From Gnetum montanum (lineage: Eukaryota; Streptophyta; Gnetopsida; Gnetales; Gnetaceae), in the NCBI GenBank assembly GCA_015680685.1, contig MNCI01004510.1, forward strand, positions 4,338-61,340: a DNA stretch of 57,003 bases, in the 5' to 3' direction. Made by a program: the position numbers and the translations under genes. How positions within the stretch are numbered: position 1 is the first letter of the stretch; each line of letters begins with the position of its first letter. Below are positions 32,488-42,923 of the stretch, in pieces. Below the pieces are notes generated by a model. It saw only the letters and a list, made by a program, of their open reading frames with translations. It was not told the origin of the DNA and did not search any database.

Positions 32488-32853
32488 TGTGGAATATGAT
32501 AACTAGATGTTCCACAAAAGAATTAGATAGATCTCATTCATAAATCTATATTTAATAAGATAAGATCCTATTCATATAATTCTTATCTAATCCCATGATT
32601 AATTCATCCCTTATTAAGAAGGTCCATAAATAAGATGATAAGGATCATCCCCATAATTTCGTAGATTCATGCATATCTCTCCAAATATTTTCTTGGGAGA
32701 TTAAAGCCTATATAATTGTAGCAACATATGCTTATTAGTAAGAGAATTTAAGAGAGTTTCACAAGGGTATGTTTGTTCTAACTAAATTCTTTATTTTCTT
32801 TCAGCTTAGATCATAGATCCATGGCTCTTTAGATTCTTCAATTTTGTTCTACA
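32488..32853 (+). repeat. Copia 3' LTR (right end tentative)
   Basis: Starts TGTGGAA after the polypurine tract and probably ends at TTCTACA (32847-32853), giving a 7-base imperfect terminal inverted repeat. A TATA-like TATATAATTG lies at 32709. Length about 366 bp, normal for copia. Right end rests only on this terminal match. Confidence 0.55.
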
Positions 32854-34800
32854 CTGCCTTCATATTTGGGGACGAATGTGGTGCAATTGCTGTTGGCCTT
32901 TTGGTTTTAAATGAATGATAAGATTTCTCTACTCTATGTTTATAATCATTTTTGGCCTCCAATTTTGTAGCAAAGGAGGAAACTAAACTTTATTTATATG
33001 TTGTTTTGATGGGACAACATTTGTTGGTTTTTCCTTTTTACACTAGTGTCAATCTTGATCGAATTTTTTTTACCTTCGATGAGTGTAGATTCTATGCAAA
33101 TATTTGCTTTGTAGGATTTCTTTCCCTGCTTTTTAAATTTGTTAGGATTCGATACCATTCCTTTTAATAATGTAAACCTTATCTATCAACCAAACGTCTA
33201 TGACCACTAATATTAATGCTCTTTGTATGCCTAGTGGTCACTATTGATGTTTTATTTAGGAAGATTTGTTGTGCTTATAACTAAAGTATACAATAATCAT
33301 TTTCAACATCTTGAAAAAAGTTTGTGTTACTTATTTATGTCTAAGCTACTTAAATGATAGTTATCTAATGGTATTAAGCAATGATGTTTTCCCCTTCTTT
33401 TTTAATGAATAGGTAATGCTTTTAAATGTCTGGTTTATCTATGTGTGTATGTGCAAGATGAAGGGAGCTAAGTAGCCAAGGGAGATGGACAGTTTGAAGG
33501 AGCTAACCTATAAAAAGCAAAAAGTCCCAAGGATGAAATGAGAGTACGAGGGAGGCAAATGCAAGGAGGAAGAACCAATAGAAGACTAGAACATTCTAAA
33601 GCTCCTAGGTGGGAGTTCATATGATTTCAATTTTCCATCTCTATCTAATTAATATCTTGTGTCCCTTGATTTTCTTCAGAAGTCAAAACCTTTCATTCCC
33701 TTGAATATAGTTCCTTTTCCCCCAAGTTTTATATCAACAATTGTTAGAGGAACAAAGGGCTAAATACAGAGACTTTCTGAAAAAGGTTTACCTCCTTGGG
33801 GTATAAGTAAGCTCATGCAAGAAGCTTTCAATTTGGGTGAAAGCATTAGAAGATTCTTACAAATCTAAGTGTTTCAATTAGTCTTTTTAAACTTTGATAA
33901 TGACTATTTTATCAAAAGGTTTTCTTCATGTTTCTGGCTTTGTAATATTTTATCAACTATTTCAGATTATATGTGTAGCATTTATGCTTTACTGAATTGT
34001 CATTTTAATCTCATATCATTTATTTTATCAATAATGTAATTTCCAACTAGTTTTGCTATTAGCATTTTTAGAATTTGTTTCGTTATAGTTTGCCAATCCG
34101 ATCTCTTTTCTGTTCTTTTTTTTTTTCTGGTTTTCAGTTTAGATTAATAAATACTTTAATAGTTTAAATAAGAATACCTTAAACAAATTGCTTATTTGTT
34201 AATTACCAATTTAATAATTCCTTATTCTCGTATCTCCATACCCATATGGAAGATTCCCTAACCGATAGTCTCTTTAATCGAGCTTTTCAAGGGCATTGCT
34301 CTTTAACTAAAATTTATACATCAACATCTATAAGGTGAAAATCATTCCAAATTAATGACATTGATTGTGCCCTATGATATAAAAAATACAAGGATAAATG
34401 TCCAATTTAATTACTTATACTTTGTATCTTTGCAGAAGGGATTTCCATGCACTACAGCTTACTTACTGATAGCTAATGGCTTGCTTGGGTAATTGGGTTC
34501 CAATCCCCCATTTTAGGAGGTTAACTTATGAGGAGGGCTATGACAGCTAGCGTCTGCGTTTAATGTCAAGCAATCTTCTCCGAATCCTAATGCAGAACCA
34601 CACATCACTCTCTGTAAATGAAACCGGCAGTTCCCTCGCATGCCATAGTACCAAGACAAGCTTTCTCCAAGTTGGAGTTGGAAAAGGATTGTGGTAAACT
34701 ACATGCACAATTCGAAGTCTTGCCCATCACGATTTTTCAAATCCACGCTTTTGCAATTCTGAATCTTGTAAAGCATAGTATCAATATGGCTAGGAGGGCA
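32854..34800. other. AT-rich stretch without recognisable gene
   Basis: No conserved coding motif, LTR or RNA gene was found on either strand. The open stretch at 32952-33167 has no family resemblance I can name. Confidence 0.45.
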
Positions 34801-34808
34801 GTTGCAAT

Positions 34809-34863
34809 GACGGTGAAAGCAAGTAGCATTGACAATGACGACGGTGAAAGCAAGTAGCATTGA
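34809..34863 (+). repeat. Tandem direct duplication, 24 bp, period 31
   Basis: The 24 bases at 34809-34832 recur exactly at 34840-34863 (both begin GACGGTGAAAGC and end AGCATTGA). They lie just upstream of the PR-1 relic, at the place where a signal-peptide region would be expected. Confidence 0.9.
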
Positions 34864-34888
34864 GAAGACAGGAAGAGCATCATCTATA

Positions 34889-35325
34889 ATGAAGACGAGC
34901 AAGAATGAGAGGGCGTTGCAGATGAGGAAGCAGTTCTTAGAAGATCAGAACCAAGGTCCAAGGTAGGAGTCCCACCGTTACAGTGGGATGAGGGTCTTCG
35001 CCGATACGCAGGCTGGTACACAAATCAACGGCGAGCTGACTGCGAGTTGAAGCACTCTGATGGGCGTTACGGCGAGAACATATTCTGGGGCTCCGGCTCT
35101 CACTGGACGCCTGCACAGGCAGTCGCAGCGTGGGTTGCAGAGGGCAAATACTACAATCATGATAACAACTCTTGCTCTGGCCCTGACTGCAGTCACTATA
35201 CTCAGATCGTGTGGCGCACCTCCACCCTCGTTGGCTGCGTCCTCATCCTCTGTAACTCCGGAGAGACCCTCGTCACCTGCAACTACTCTCCCCCTGGCAA
35301 CTACATTGGTGCTCGTCCCTACTAA
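34889..35325 (+). pseudogene. PR-1-like CAP-domain gene, frameshifted, lacking signal peptide
   Basis: Pathogenesis-related protein 1 family: small secreted CAP-domain proteins made in defence. From an ATG at 34889 one frame gives QFLEDQNQ. After a short loss near 34953 a second frame runs uninterrupted to the TAA at 35323: GVPPLQWDEGLRRYAGW, then LKHSDGRYGENIFWG, AWVAEGKYY, CSHYTQIVW and CNYSPPGNYIGARPY. The CAP tetrad (His of KHS, Glu of GEN, Glu of AEGKYY, His of SHYTQ) and all six cysteines of the family are present. No hydrophobic signal peptide precedes it. The region is GC-richer than its surroundings and has no introns, as usual for PR-1. Close to functional apart from the 5' end; a sequencing error at the frameshift cannot be excluded. 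Confidence 0.85.
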
Positions 35326-38300
35326 TCTTAAATTTCCTCCATCAATCTCCCTCACTTTACCTGGTTCTTCACAATTTGTTATTTCTCTAATTCTTTTGTT
35401 CTGATTTTTTCTAGTAAAAAAGCCATGCATCATGGCAGGCACATGTATTCAATTCTCGTATTATATTTTTATTTATCTTGTATTATGCTTTTATCTATTG
35501 AATATCATATTACGTAAACTATGTTTAAAAACTAAATGGTCAAAGTAGCATTACTCAATTTAAGGCGAACTAGCAGACGACAAGTCGGTGATTATCAGTA
35601 GAATAAAATGCATGGTTATTTTAAGAACGTGAGTATGGAGGAAATCAAATCCACTACCTCTCGGTCTTCTTTTTAAAAATTAAATGGCTATTCTAATACA
35701 GTTAGTATAGATCTGCTACATCCTTGTTTTCCTTCTCAAGATCAATATGTTACGAAATATTGTGCAGGGAAAATCCTAAAAATAATAATAAAATACCAAA
35801 GAAACAAGATGCAGGAAAAATCATAGCTATAGAGATTTTTCATGGTTTATCAAAGTACTTATATCCACAATAATGAAAAATTTTCATTAGCAAAAGCAAG
35901 AAGGAATATATAAACTATCTTACTCTATAATACATTAGCAACACACCTATATACATAAGCTCTCTCGGACAATCATAGTTATTCATCTAAGGTTCATTGA
36001 ACTTGGTCATGGTGTACAATGACCTAAAACTTTTCAAATACATTACTGAAATCATTGCTTATGATAAATTAAGACCTTTTAAATACATTAGCAAAATAAT
36101 TTCTCATAATAAACTAATACTTTTTAATTAATGAAAGATTATCTCATGCCAATTTCGATGCAATATTACAATCTTCATCTCAAGCCAAATTTGATCATTA
36201 TATTTCCTTCACCAAATCCTCCAAATTAGCCATTCAACTACCTTCCAAAAAGCTATGAGAAGTTCAAATACTATACCAGAATCACATATGAACAACATAT
36301 TTTTTAATTAAACCATAGGTATATTTTGTTGTTAATAATAGGATTTTTTTGTTGTTGAGTAAAATTAAAAAACTATGTTTAGAAAATAATAATCAATCCG
36401 TATTATTTTCTTTTTGAACAACTTATTTACAACAAGAGTACATTGTTGTTATTGTCAATTATTCTAACTTAAACTTATTTTTTCTTATTTTATGATAACT
36501 AAATGCTACTAGTAATAACAATGAGGTGTTAGCCTAGTGTTAGAAGTGTTGGCCTGATAACCCTAGGTCACAAGTTTGATTCTACTAGGTAGTACCAAGT
36601 TATAAACTTCTATAAATCTTGGGATGTGCTTATGTTTCAATTATTTTGGGTTCCAACACCCCAACAAATGATGTTCTTTATTTTAGAATTTATTTTATAC
36701 ATAGGTAATTCTGTAAGAGTACTACCATTCATTAATCATCAAATGATTACCTCATCAAAAGCTTGCATTTTTTTGTAGGTCTATAACTTCAAGATTATAA
36801 AGTGATTTTGACTAGACGGTTTTAGATCCTTCACAATATTATCATTCTTGGCTTCCTCATCTTGATGAATACAAGGAATTGTTGATGTCAACATTTCCCA
36901 TGCTAGGCATGAGGCCATTCATTAATTAGTTTAATCACATTAGGTCTAGTATAATAGATTTATAGAAAGATGAGTTTGTGTTCTTAATTACTTATATATA
37001 TAATATATTTGTTTTAGCTAATAAAATATAAAAGAATGTTATATCAACTTTGCTTACAAAGGTTATGTGAAATCACAATCTAAGATTTCCAATGAAAAAT
37101 AGATTGTTGCTATGTTGAAAAGTCTTCTAAAACAATGTACCAAAGACTCCAATGGAAATTACATCATTATTGGGGGAACATCGAAGCATCAACTTTGGAG
37201 AATTAGCAAATCATAGATCAAACAAGAACAGATGAAATAAACAAAAAAAGTTGGAAATAACAAAAACCATAAAATTGACAGCAACAGTTGAGGCTGAGCA
37301 GGAATAATACTTTACATTATGTCACTATAGGTGCTATTGGTGATATGTGACCGTGGATCTTAGTATCTTGGCACATCTTTTACTAAAAAAGGTGACCTAT
37401 CCTACCACAATAGAAAATCCATGGATGGCATGGCAACTAATATTGTCATACTATTACTATTGATCATGGTGTTGAGCTAAGCTCTATCTATGATTCTTAG
37501 TTGGGTGGTGGATGCTACCATTTGTAGTTCCATGTTCATTGCTATGCATGGGTGGTTGCCACTACCATTTCTTGCATGCTATTGGTGGGCTTCTGTTCGA
37601 CATCTATAGCCATTTCCTTCTTCTCGTGGAGTGGTGATTGTCCTTTGGGAATCGTCATGAACTCCTAATGGTCAAAGAGAAAGGATATGTCAATGTGAAG
37701 TTACTAAAAGTGGAAAGAACTTGGTCTCAATTAAGAATGGAATGGTATCAAATCATCATAATCACAAACTTCACAAGGATCAAATGTGCCTTAAATGTAG
37801 ATAACCTATCCATCATTCTCTCTTTACCATCATTCTCAACTCATAAAATACCACCTCAGTGTCTCATATCATGATCAATTGATATGTTTCTTATGATGAT
37901 CACATAATCCTAAGATGATTTGTTAATTGAATAAGAGTTTTAACTTGAAACATTCTTTAATCATCCTTGGTGCCTATGAACTCCTTGTGATGATAACATG
38001 CAAGGGCATCGAAGGCATAAGATTACATTGTTGAGGGTCCACTCGCATTTCCTTTGGTCTAACTCAAGTTAAGCTTCCTATGCATCAATAATTTGTATAA
38101 TCAATCCCATCAACTTACATTCCACACCAAGTTTTGCTTTATTTTGGCATCTTAAGTTCATCCAAATCTTCTTGAATCTCTTCTCCTAAGCCAACATAAC
38201 TTTCTTCTATGTTATTGTCATCATTCTACATATTTTTGGCTTTCATTGGATTCTTGTTTCATCCCAAAACTCTACAAAATTTCTCCATTTTCAAGATGCA

Positions 38301-38329
38301 AAATATTACTACAAATCACTATGTTGTTG
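35326..38329. other. AT-rich stretch, mostly unassigned
   Basis: Apart from a SINE-like sequence (about 36520-36670) I find no gene. From about 37570 onward there are faint matches to the post-integrase spacer of the Athila-like copies (CCTTCTTCT, GTGGAGTGGTGATTGTC near 37616-37640 against 19566-19590), so copy 3 may begin before 38330. Confidence 0.45.
36520..36670 (+). repeat. tRNA-derived SINE-like sequence
   Basis: TTAGCCTAGTG at 36529-36539 resembles the polymerase III A box, and AGTTTGATTCT at 36573-36583 resembles the B box (GGTTCGANTCC), 44 bases apart, a normal spacing. The text between (AGTGTTGGCCTGATAACCC) is like the anticodon arm region of tRNA-related SINEs. A tail is not clear. 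Confidence 0.5.
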
Positions 38330-38334
38330 CAGCC

Positions 38335-38397
38335 TCATCGATGCAATTAGATTAGTCGACATAGCCCCATTGACATAGCGCAAAAATTCTATATAAA
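38335..38397 (+). promoter_or_regulatory. Internal promoter of ORF3, copy 3
   Basis: GTCGACATAGCCCCATTGACATAGC at 38356-38380 (short motif GACATAGC twice) precedes a TATA box (TATATAAA) at 38390-38397. This repeats the arrangement of copies 1 and 2. Confidence 0.55.
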
Positions 38398-38545
38398 CAT
38401 GGGATACATAGCTCAATTTACATCATTTTTCCAATGAGCAAGTGGAGATTTTGTAATTTTTTTAGATCCCATTAAACTTCCAAGTTCCTAACTCCCAAAT
38501 TGCTAACCCTTTGTTACCCATTCTTTGATCCTCAAGTTACCAAAG

Positions 38546-38868
38546 GTATGCTTTACATCATGGGGAACATAAACCTTTGGTTTTGTTAGAAAATTTTTCA
38601 ATATTTTTCTAACTCCCTATGGTTAAGCCATTAAAATAATAGTAAAATCAAACATCATGAAGAGCTAAGAACACCACACAAACTCTAATAGCTAATGGAA
38701 AAAAATAATATTAGAATAACAAGTTTAGCTTGTGATCCTAAATGAGCATCAAATGGTCAACATTTAAGAACCCATAAACTAAAATAACCCAATCTAACAA
38801 AGAAAGGTATTCAATAATTAAAGATTATAAACTAAAATGTTAATCATGGGTTGTGTTTATGATCACAA
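38546..38868 (+). other. Predicted leader intron of ORF3, copy 3 (acceptor damaged)
   Basis: Donor CAAAG/GTATGCTT at 38546 matches copies 1 and 2. The segment directly before the ATG reads CACAA where the others have GCAG, a G-to-A change that destroys the acceptor AG. Length 323 bp, longer than in the others. Confidence 0.55.
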
Positions 38869-41680
38869 ATGGTACCAAAATGAGGACCACAAGTAGGTGG
38901 GCCATCAAAGCCTATGGAAAAGTAACCCAAGGAAGCAAGTGGTTAGAAACAATAATAGCAACCACAACCCAAGAGCAACCAACTGAAGGCACTCAGGCAA
39001 TAGGACCTCTTCAAGAGAAGTCCAAATTGGAATCTATCGAACAAATTTCCATAGCATAGACTAGCCAATCAAGGTAAGATGAGGTTTCTAGGCCAAGGCC
39101 TAACATTAAGGTCACTCTAACAAAGGATTTCTTAAAGAATATCATAACTAGGATGTCCAAAGTTCTATCCTTTAAAAGTTGAACTTTGGATCCTTCTTGG
39201 AGTTACTACTAGAGGAGTTACACATGTAACTATAGGGATCTCCCATGTAGCCCATTCTCTCCAATAGTGAAAAATGATACATGGGAGAAACCTACATATT
39301 CTAAAACAACAAAAAAGAAGATGTGTCGATCAAGATCAAATACATCTCTATCTTCTACTTAGTTGAGGCCATCATAGAGGCTCTCAATTTGCCAAACACT
39401 GGGGTAAAATTCACTAACATCTCAACACACATAGACCTAGAACCTAAAAGGAAATGGGTTTCATGATGATATGGAGTGGACCATAAAGAGTGTGGTACCC
39501 TAATAAAGGTAGAGTGAGCTTATTTCAAGATTGAAACCCACCACATAAACCTAATGTTGAGGTCCAACAAGGTGATAACCTTCTCTTCCTGAGCATGCAC
39601 TACTCTAAGTGAGAAATTATTAGTCAATCTTCTTCATATCATTTTCTTTAAAATTGAAAATTATTTCAAGGAGAATAAGAAGAAAAGTAAGGCACTCTCC
39701 TTTATACGTGTCATCTACAAGCTATAACAAAGAGGAGGAATGGCTCACTATTCCAAAAATATAGTTTGCTACATTCTAGTTGCATCCTTGTAGGAAATGA
39801 TGAAAAATAAAATAGCAACTAATGTGCAAGAAGAGAAGTAGCCATCATTTCCACCAACTGTAGCACTTGAAACTATAGTATAGATGCTCAAAGTTGCAAA
39901 ATGAATTAGGAAGCTTTGAAATCAATAGATGTAGTAATAGCAAGGCTCTATAAGTGGTGGAGAGCAATCTATCTATTGTCTAGTCATGAGTTACTTAAAT
40001 GAGGTTGCAAGGACTATCAATTGGCTAGAAAATGAGACTACCCAATTGTTCTCTACTTAAAGAAATCATGCATCCATAAGTCCTAATCCAAGTACCTGAG
40101 AGGTCATATTATCCATCCCTAGATAAACATTCCCTTAAATTTCAGGAAATGTCATAATCTACTCTATCATGTTGGAGGAAGTTGAGGGGGGAAACCATCC
40201 TAGTTATGCAACATAAAGGCTAGGAGATAGTAGTGGAGGTGGTGATTAATAGGCTTGCTAAAGCCCTGAATGCTCCTATGGAATCTATATGAGTAAGCAG
40301 TGGTTGGATAAGCACTACTCAACATAAGGGGGTATTAGACAAACTAGTTGGAGCTAGAAAATTACATCTACAGACCTTTGATCTTCTAGATGAAATTACC
40401 ATAAATCATTCATAGCTACTTGAGACAAGGGGCAAGTTGTTGATTGATAACATGTAATAATAGGAGGCCACTATAGTTAATTAGCAGTTAGCTGTTGGAT
40501 TTGCTATGTTGTGAGCCCTTCTGTCCAACCCAACCATTCTTAGTCCTAAGCTCATAAGAGATGAAGCTTTTTAATAGCTTCAATAGAAATATCAAGAGGT
40601 TAAGAATGCAATAGAGATGGTGATCTTCAATGCATCCTTGTCAAATACCATGATCCATAACACTAACAAGAACTTGCCGCAAGTTCACAAGGAAACCTTG
40701 GTCCTCACAAAGAATAATCACCACCTATGAAATGTTGAGTAGTAAAAGGACCAACTTAATAACTACATACAACAACAACAAGAGTAGATTGACAAGATTA
40801 ACTTGGATTTGAGAAGGTTGGAAATGGAGAATTACAATCTCTCAATGGAAGAAGTCCAAGCCCTTCACCAAAAGACCATAATTGAGGTAGCATCTTGGAA
40901 GAATGAGCTTCTGAAGTTTGAACATGTGAAGAATTACTATAAGGACTAGTTTGGGCTCCTTAAGGAGGTTAATGAAATGGAGATCTAATTGGGAAAGGTG
41001 AAAATGAATGAGGTCCTCCAGTAATTCCAACAACAAGAAGATGTATGGTAGCCCATATTTGATTGACTAAATGCATACAACAAGACAAAGATTTACCTAA
41101 ATAAGTTGCATATTAAAGAGATGATGGAGTACATGGAGCTTGCCAACCTACGTTATGAAAACTTGGTGATGCTGATAGTAGGGAGGATAAGGTCTAAGTT
41201 GGAGAGATAGTTTGTCAATTCCTACCTTCTCTATATGATGGAATTCAAGCTCCACAAATAGACCAAACAAAAGTTAGAAATAGCAAATGCACAGCTTGAG
41301 GTTCTTAGGAGCAGGTTCACGGATCAATGATCTATTGATCAAAACTTGGCATGATGGATGACTATGAAGAGCTATAGAACTTGTTAAAGATGTCTAAAAT
41401 CAAACATAAATAATTCATAGCTTAGTTCATCAATGCGAAGGAAATGTTTCCTTCAATGTTATGCCTATGGAACATCCTTGCACTAGCCCACATCAACAAA
41501 GTCACTTGGATTGTTTATGATCCACAAAGCAAGGAAGAGAAGATGAAATCTATTCTAAATGATTTTAAGCTTTCAACAATAGAAGTAGTAATCTTAGGTC
41601 AAGCTCAACCTCTAACACCACTAAGACTAGATGAATAATCATCAAAGCCACCAGAACCTCCACCTCCAAGTACTATTTAA
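38869..41680 (+). pseudogene. ORF3 of copy 3
   Basis: Starts at ATG 38869 (GTACCAAAATGAGGACC) and ends near the TAA at 41678. It aligns with copies 1 and 2 along the whole length. The coiled-coil part is well visible from about 40600 to 41400 (for example MMEYMELANL near 41120). The end has KEEKMKSILNDFKL, parallel to KEEKMRALLEAFQL in copy 2, and a proline-rich tail PPEPPPP. Interrupted by stops. Same unknown function as in copies 1 and 2. Confidence 0.7.
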
Positions 41681-41782
41681 GAGTTCATCACATCTTCAAC
41701 AATCATATAGGAACCTACTAAAATTTTGTAAAATACCCAATTTTGTTATAATGGGAAGTTATTTTTATAAAAAATTGTATAA

Positions 41783-41787
41783 TTTGG
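41783..41787 (+). other. Left target-site duplicate TTTGG of copy 2
   Basis: TTTGG directly precedes the TGATGA start of LTR B and recurs directly after the end of LTR C at 52514-52518. Five bases is the normal duplication length for gypsy elements. Confidence 0.9.
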
Positions 41788-42720
41788 TGATGAAGTATCA
41801 TTGAGTCATTTTGTTGATGGGGCCATGTTTTCACGGCCATGTTGACACGAGCTCGTCAACATGTCACGTGCATTGATGTGGGCCCATTGACATGGCCTTC
41901 CTGGATTGACATGGCCTAGTTTACACAACCACCCATCTCAGCCTATAAATAAGAGGGCCTTCTGCCTTATTTAGGCATCTTTCAATTAGTTGTAGCGAAG
42001 CTCTTGCAGTTTGTTCCAGCAGGAGATAGAATATTTTCCAAGTGCCCGTAGTAGGTGTAAGAAAAGTGATTGGATCTTTATTCAAGCATTGATGTATCTG
42101 ATCCCATTTGCGTGATGGCAATTAAAAAGAACTATTCAAGCATTCCTTGCAGGAATTAAACTTAGCTATTTTATGCATTTAGTAGTTTAATATATCTATG
42201 CTTTGTTAGTTACATGTTAATCACTTAAGTTTCTATTATTATTATTTTAATTGCTATTTTTCATTCGTAGTTCATAAAGGCCATAAGTAGGACCATCTCA
42301 AACATAAATCAAACACTTGGTAAACCCAATGATAGTTAACGTCTGGTAGCCCAAGAGTGTTAGGAGATGCTCAGAACGTGCTTGAAAGATTGGACCAGAT
42401 ACTTATGCTAGGAATAGTTAGAATATAAGTTAGGATAATTAAAGATTAGATAATAGTTTATTTCTCACCTTTCATACCTTAAATTAGCTATCAAAATATA
42501 TGCAAAAAGATATAAAAAATCATTAGCCTTAGTCTAACTTAACCATTGTAAACGGAACATCACAAGTGAGGTTAGGAAGAAAATGACCGTTCGAACCCAG
42601 AGTTTCACTAGTTAGAGTTTGGTGTCTATTAAGTACTTACAGTCTATGGAATTCAACTCAGTCATGTGTGAACACTTGTGATTCATATGGTTGGGCGTAG
42701 GGGTACCTAGCTACTCATCA
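41788..42720 (+). repeat. 5' LTR of copy 2 (LTR B)
   Basis: TGATGAAGTATC... to ...CTACTCATCA, 933 bp. TATA box TATAAAT at 41944-41950; U3 contains repeated CATGGCC/GACATGGCC motifs. It pairs with LTR C; in about 115 aligned bases around the TATA box I count roughly 14 differences, mostly transitions, so the insertion is old. Confidence 0.9.
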
Positions 42721-42721
42721 T

Positions 42722-42739
42722 TGGTGCCATTGCCAGGGA
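42722..42739 (+). other. Primer-binding site of copy 2 (tRNA-Asp type)
   Basis: TGGTGCCATTGCCAGGGA differs from the Athila-type site TGGCGCCGTTGCCGGGGA only at three CpG positions, each changed to TG or CA. This is the best evidence for assigning the family to the Athila branch. Confidence 0.85.
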
Positions 42740-42923
42740 CTGTTATGTCTTACATGCATCATCTAACCTTGGTGAAATTATCATTTAAGTCATTGGAACG
42801 GACCCAAGATAAAAATATTTACACAAGCCAGGTAGATTAAAGTTAGTAACAAGGTACATCAATTATGTGGACCATTTAACATCCAACATGTCTTCTTACA
42901 GGAGAGAGATATCCATCCCACTG

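Larger units (their letters stand above)
31880..32853 (+). mobile_element. Ty1/copia 3' fragment with RT end and 3' LTR
   Basis: The frame encodes the end of copia RT: LYIDNLIY (from the YVDD box) near 31890, MSDLGKMSYFLGFQVMQ at 31978-32030, VVGSLMYLSNTN at 32154-32190 and VVKRVLQYLKT to 32290. After a damaged interval it resumes with NIFTKILSCEKFESFKDFLGM at 32400-32460, the typical C-terminus. A polypurine tract (ATGGGGGGAT) at 32478 precedes an LTR starting TGTGGAATATG at 32488. The RNase H domain that should lie between is missing and replaced by an N-flanked inverted duplicate. Confidence 0.8.
38330..41787 (+). mobile_element. Athila-like copy 3, left part (promoter, ORF3, 3' flank)
   Basis: Contains the internal promoter, leader, intron-like segment and ORF3 of the family. 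It ends at the left target-site duplicate TTTGG (41783-41787) of copy 2 and continues, after copy 2, at 52514. Gag and pol of this copy are not found upstream. It is more diverged from copies 1 and 2 than they are from each other. Confidence 0.8.

Noticed and set aside
34978-35442. 154-codon minus-strand open frame
   Set aside because: It lies opposite the PR-1 relic, whose plus-strand protein is unmistakable; it is a shadow frame.
36529-36583. True tRNA gene
   Set aside because: A and B boxes are degenerate and the acceptor and anticodon stems do not pair; a SINE-like origin fits better.
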